Positions 63,616 through 64,000 of a DNA stretch of 64,000 nt are shown here, piece by piece; position 1 is the stretch's first letter; each line of letters opens with the position of its first letter. The notes below the pieces were generated by a model, which was given only the letters and a program-made list of their open reading frames with translations, was not told where the DNA came from and did no database searches. Position numbers and translations under genes: made by a program. This stretch comes from Proteiniphilum acetatigenes DSM 18083 (GTDB lineage: Bacteria; Bacteroidota; Bacteroidia; Bacteroidales; Dysgonomonadaceae), in contig NZ_KB905703.1 of the NCBI RefSeq assembly GCF_000380985.1, positions 1 through 64,000 on the forward strand, in the 5' to 3' direction.

Positions 63616-64000
63616 TCAGGATTTGAAAAACCTGACAGCTTTATCGAACTTATCAAACGCCTTATCAAACAGGTTTAACTGCTTTAATAAAGGGAGTTCC
63701 TTTTCGGAGCTCTCTTTTTTTTCTTCTTCCGGCTCAGGAAGTACCTTGTAATCATCAATCAGTCCGATATTCTTTATAGCCCATTGGTTGGCTGCCGTCA
63801 CCTCCTCAAGCAACAATTTCATCTGATCGGCTGCAATCTTCATCAATCCGCTTTGCAATGCAGCTTTTCTCACCTGTTCTTTCGCCAGGGTCTGAATCTG
63901 TTGCAGGTCTTTTCTCCCGATCACATTGAACAGATCATCCTCAAAATAATAATAGTTGAAATCACAGTCAACAGAAAGGATTTCCGGTTTGGGAAAATCC
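63616..64000 (-). CDS. DUF4230-family protein, C-terminal part cut by window edge
   Basis: The minus-strand frame is open from the right edge of the window to a stop at 63616 (about 127 residues visible). It reads DFPKPEILSVDCDFNYYYFE, DDLFNVIGRKDLQQIQTLAK and then a helical, charged stretch, AALQSGLMKIAADQMKLLLE. This is the usual C-terminal arrangement of DUF4230 proteins, membrane-anchored proteins of unknown function. A GTG at 63924 is the first candidate start inside the window, but the upstream residues fit the family, so the gene must begin outside. The end is Lys/Phe-rich (FDKAVRFFKS). Confidence 0.7.
   Translation of the reverse strand, partial: DFPKPEILSVDCDFNYYYFEDDLFNVIGRKDLQQIQTLAKEQVRKAALQSGLMKIAADQMKLLLEEVTAANQWAIKNIGLIDDYKVLPEPEEEKKESSEKELPLLKQLNLFDKAFDKFDKAVRFFKS

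Overview
The window looks like chromosome from an anaerobic Bacteroidota bacterium. The grounds are SusC-like TonB receptors with a carboxypeptidase-like N-terminal domain, lipoproteins with an acidic residue run after the lipobox, -7 boxes of the TAnnTTTG type, DUF4230, DUF5723 and DUF4374 families, and a MutS2-POT-NagB/LmbE-LptF/G-RibBA-RmuC-Kbl-Tdh housekeeping run. A Dysgonomonadaceae-like member (Proteiniphilum/Petrimonas type) is my best guess, but that is inference.

Region 1 (1-25406, all minus strand): after an N-terminal IS transposase fragment at the edge comes a long corrin locus. Read in the direction of transcription it runs cbiA, a B12 riboswitch with its own promoter, a 3'-truncated TonB receptor, a membrane-anchored CobN/HmuS-like protein, a XusABC-like set (TonB receptor, DUF4374 surface lipoprotein, PepSY membrane protein), an exported CbiK-type chelatase, the fused corrin-ring enzymes CbiHC, CbiET, CbiGF, CbiL, a BtuFCD-type ABC importer, fused CbiJ-CbiD, and a creatininase-family protein. 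Together they cover cobalt insertion and most of the anaerobic corrin-ring pathway plus uptake of corrinoid or metal chelates. CbiP, CbiB, CobU/S/T and sirohydrochlorin synthesis are not in the window.

Region 2 (25407-46500, plus strand): a five-gene Tc (ABC) toxin locus. It has a TcB-TcC fusion of 2576 residues ending in a predicted WHH-type HNH nuclease, a zinc-phospholipase-C-family protein with a long hydrophobic segment, a 407-residue CARDB-like protein of unknown role, and a TcA split into 2090- and 1102-residue subunits. It is tightly spaced and looks AT-richer than its neighbours. A related small dispersed repeat lies on each side. This is the most striking part of the window.

Region 3 (46509-64000): a DUF5723 outer-membrane protein and a lipoprotein (minus), tRNA-Met, then a plus-strand housekeeping series: MutS2, POT transporter, a NagB-like/LmbE fusion whose NagB half has lost all four catalytic residues, a START-like protein, a degenerate repeat array, an LptF/G permease, RibBA, RmuC, Kbl and Tdh (the threonine-to-glycine pair), and a partial DUF4230 gene on the minus strand at the right edge.
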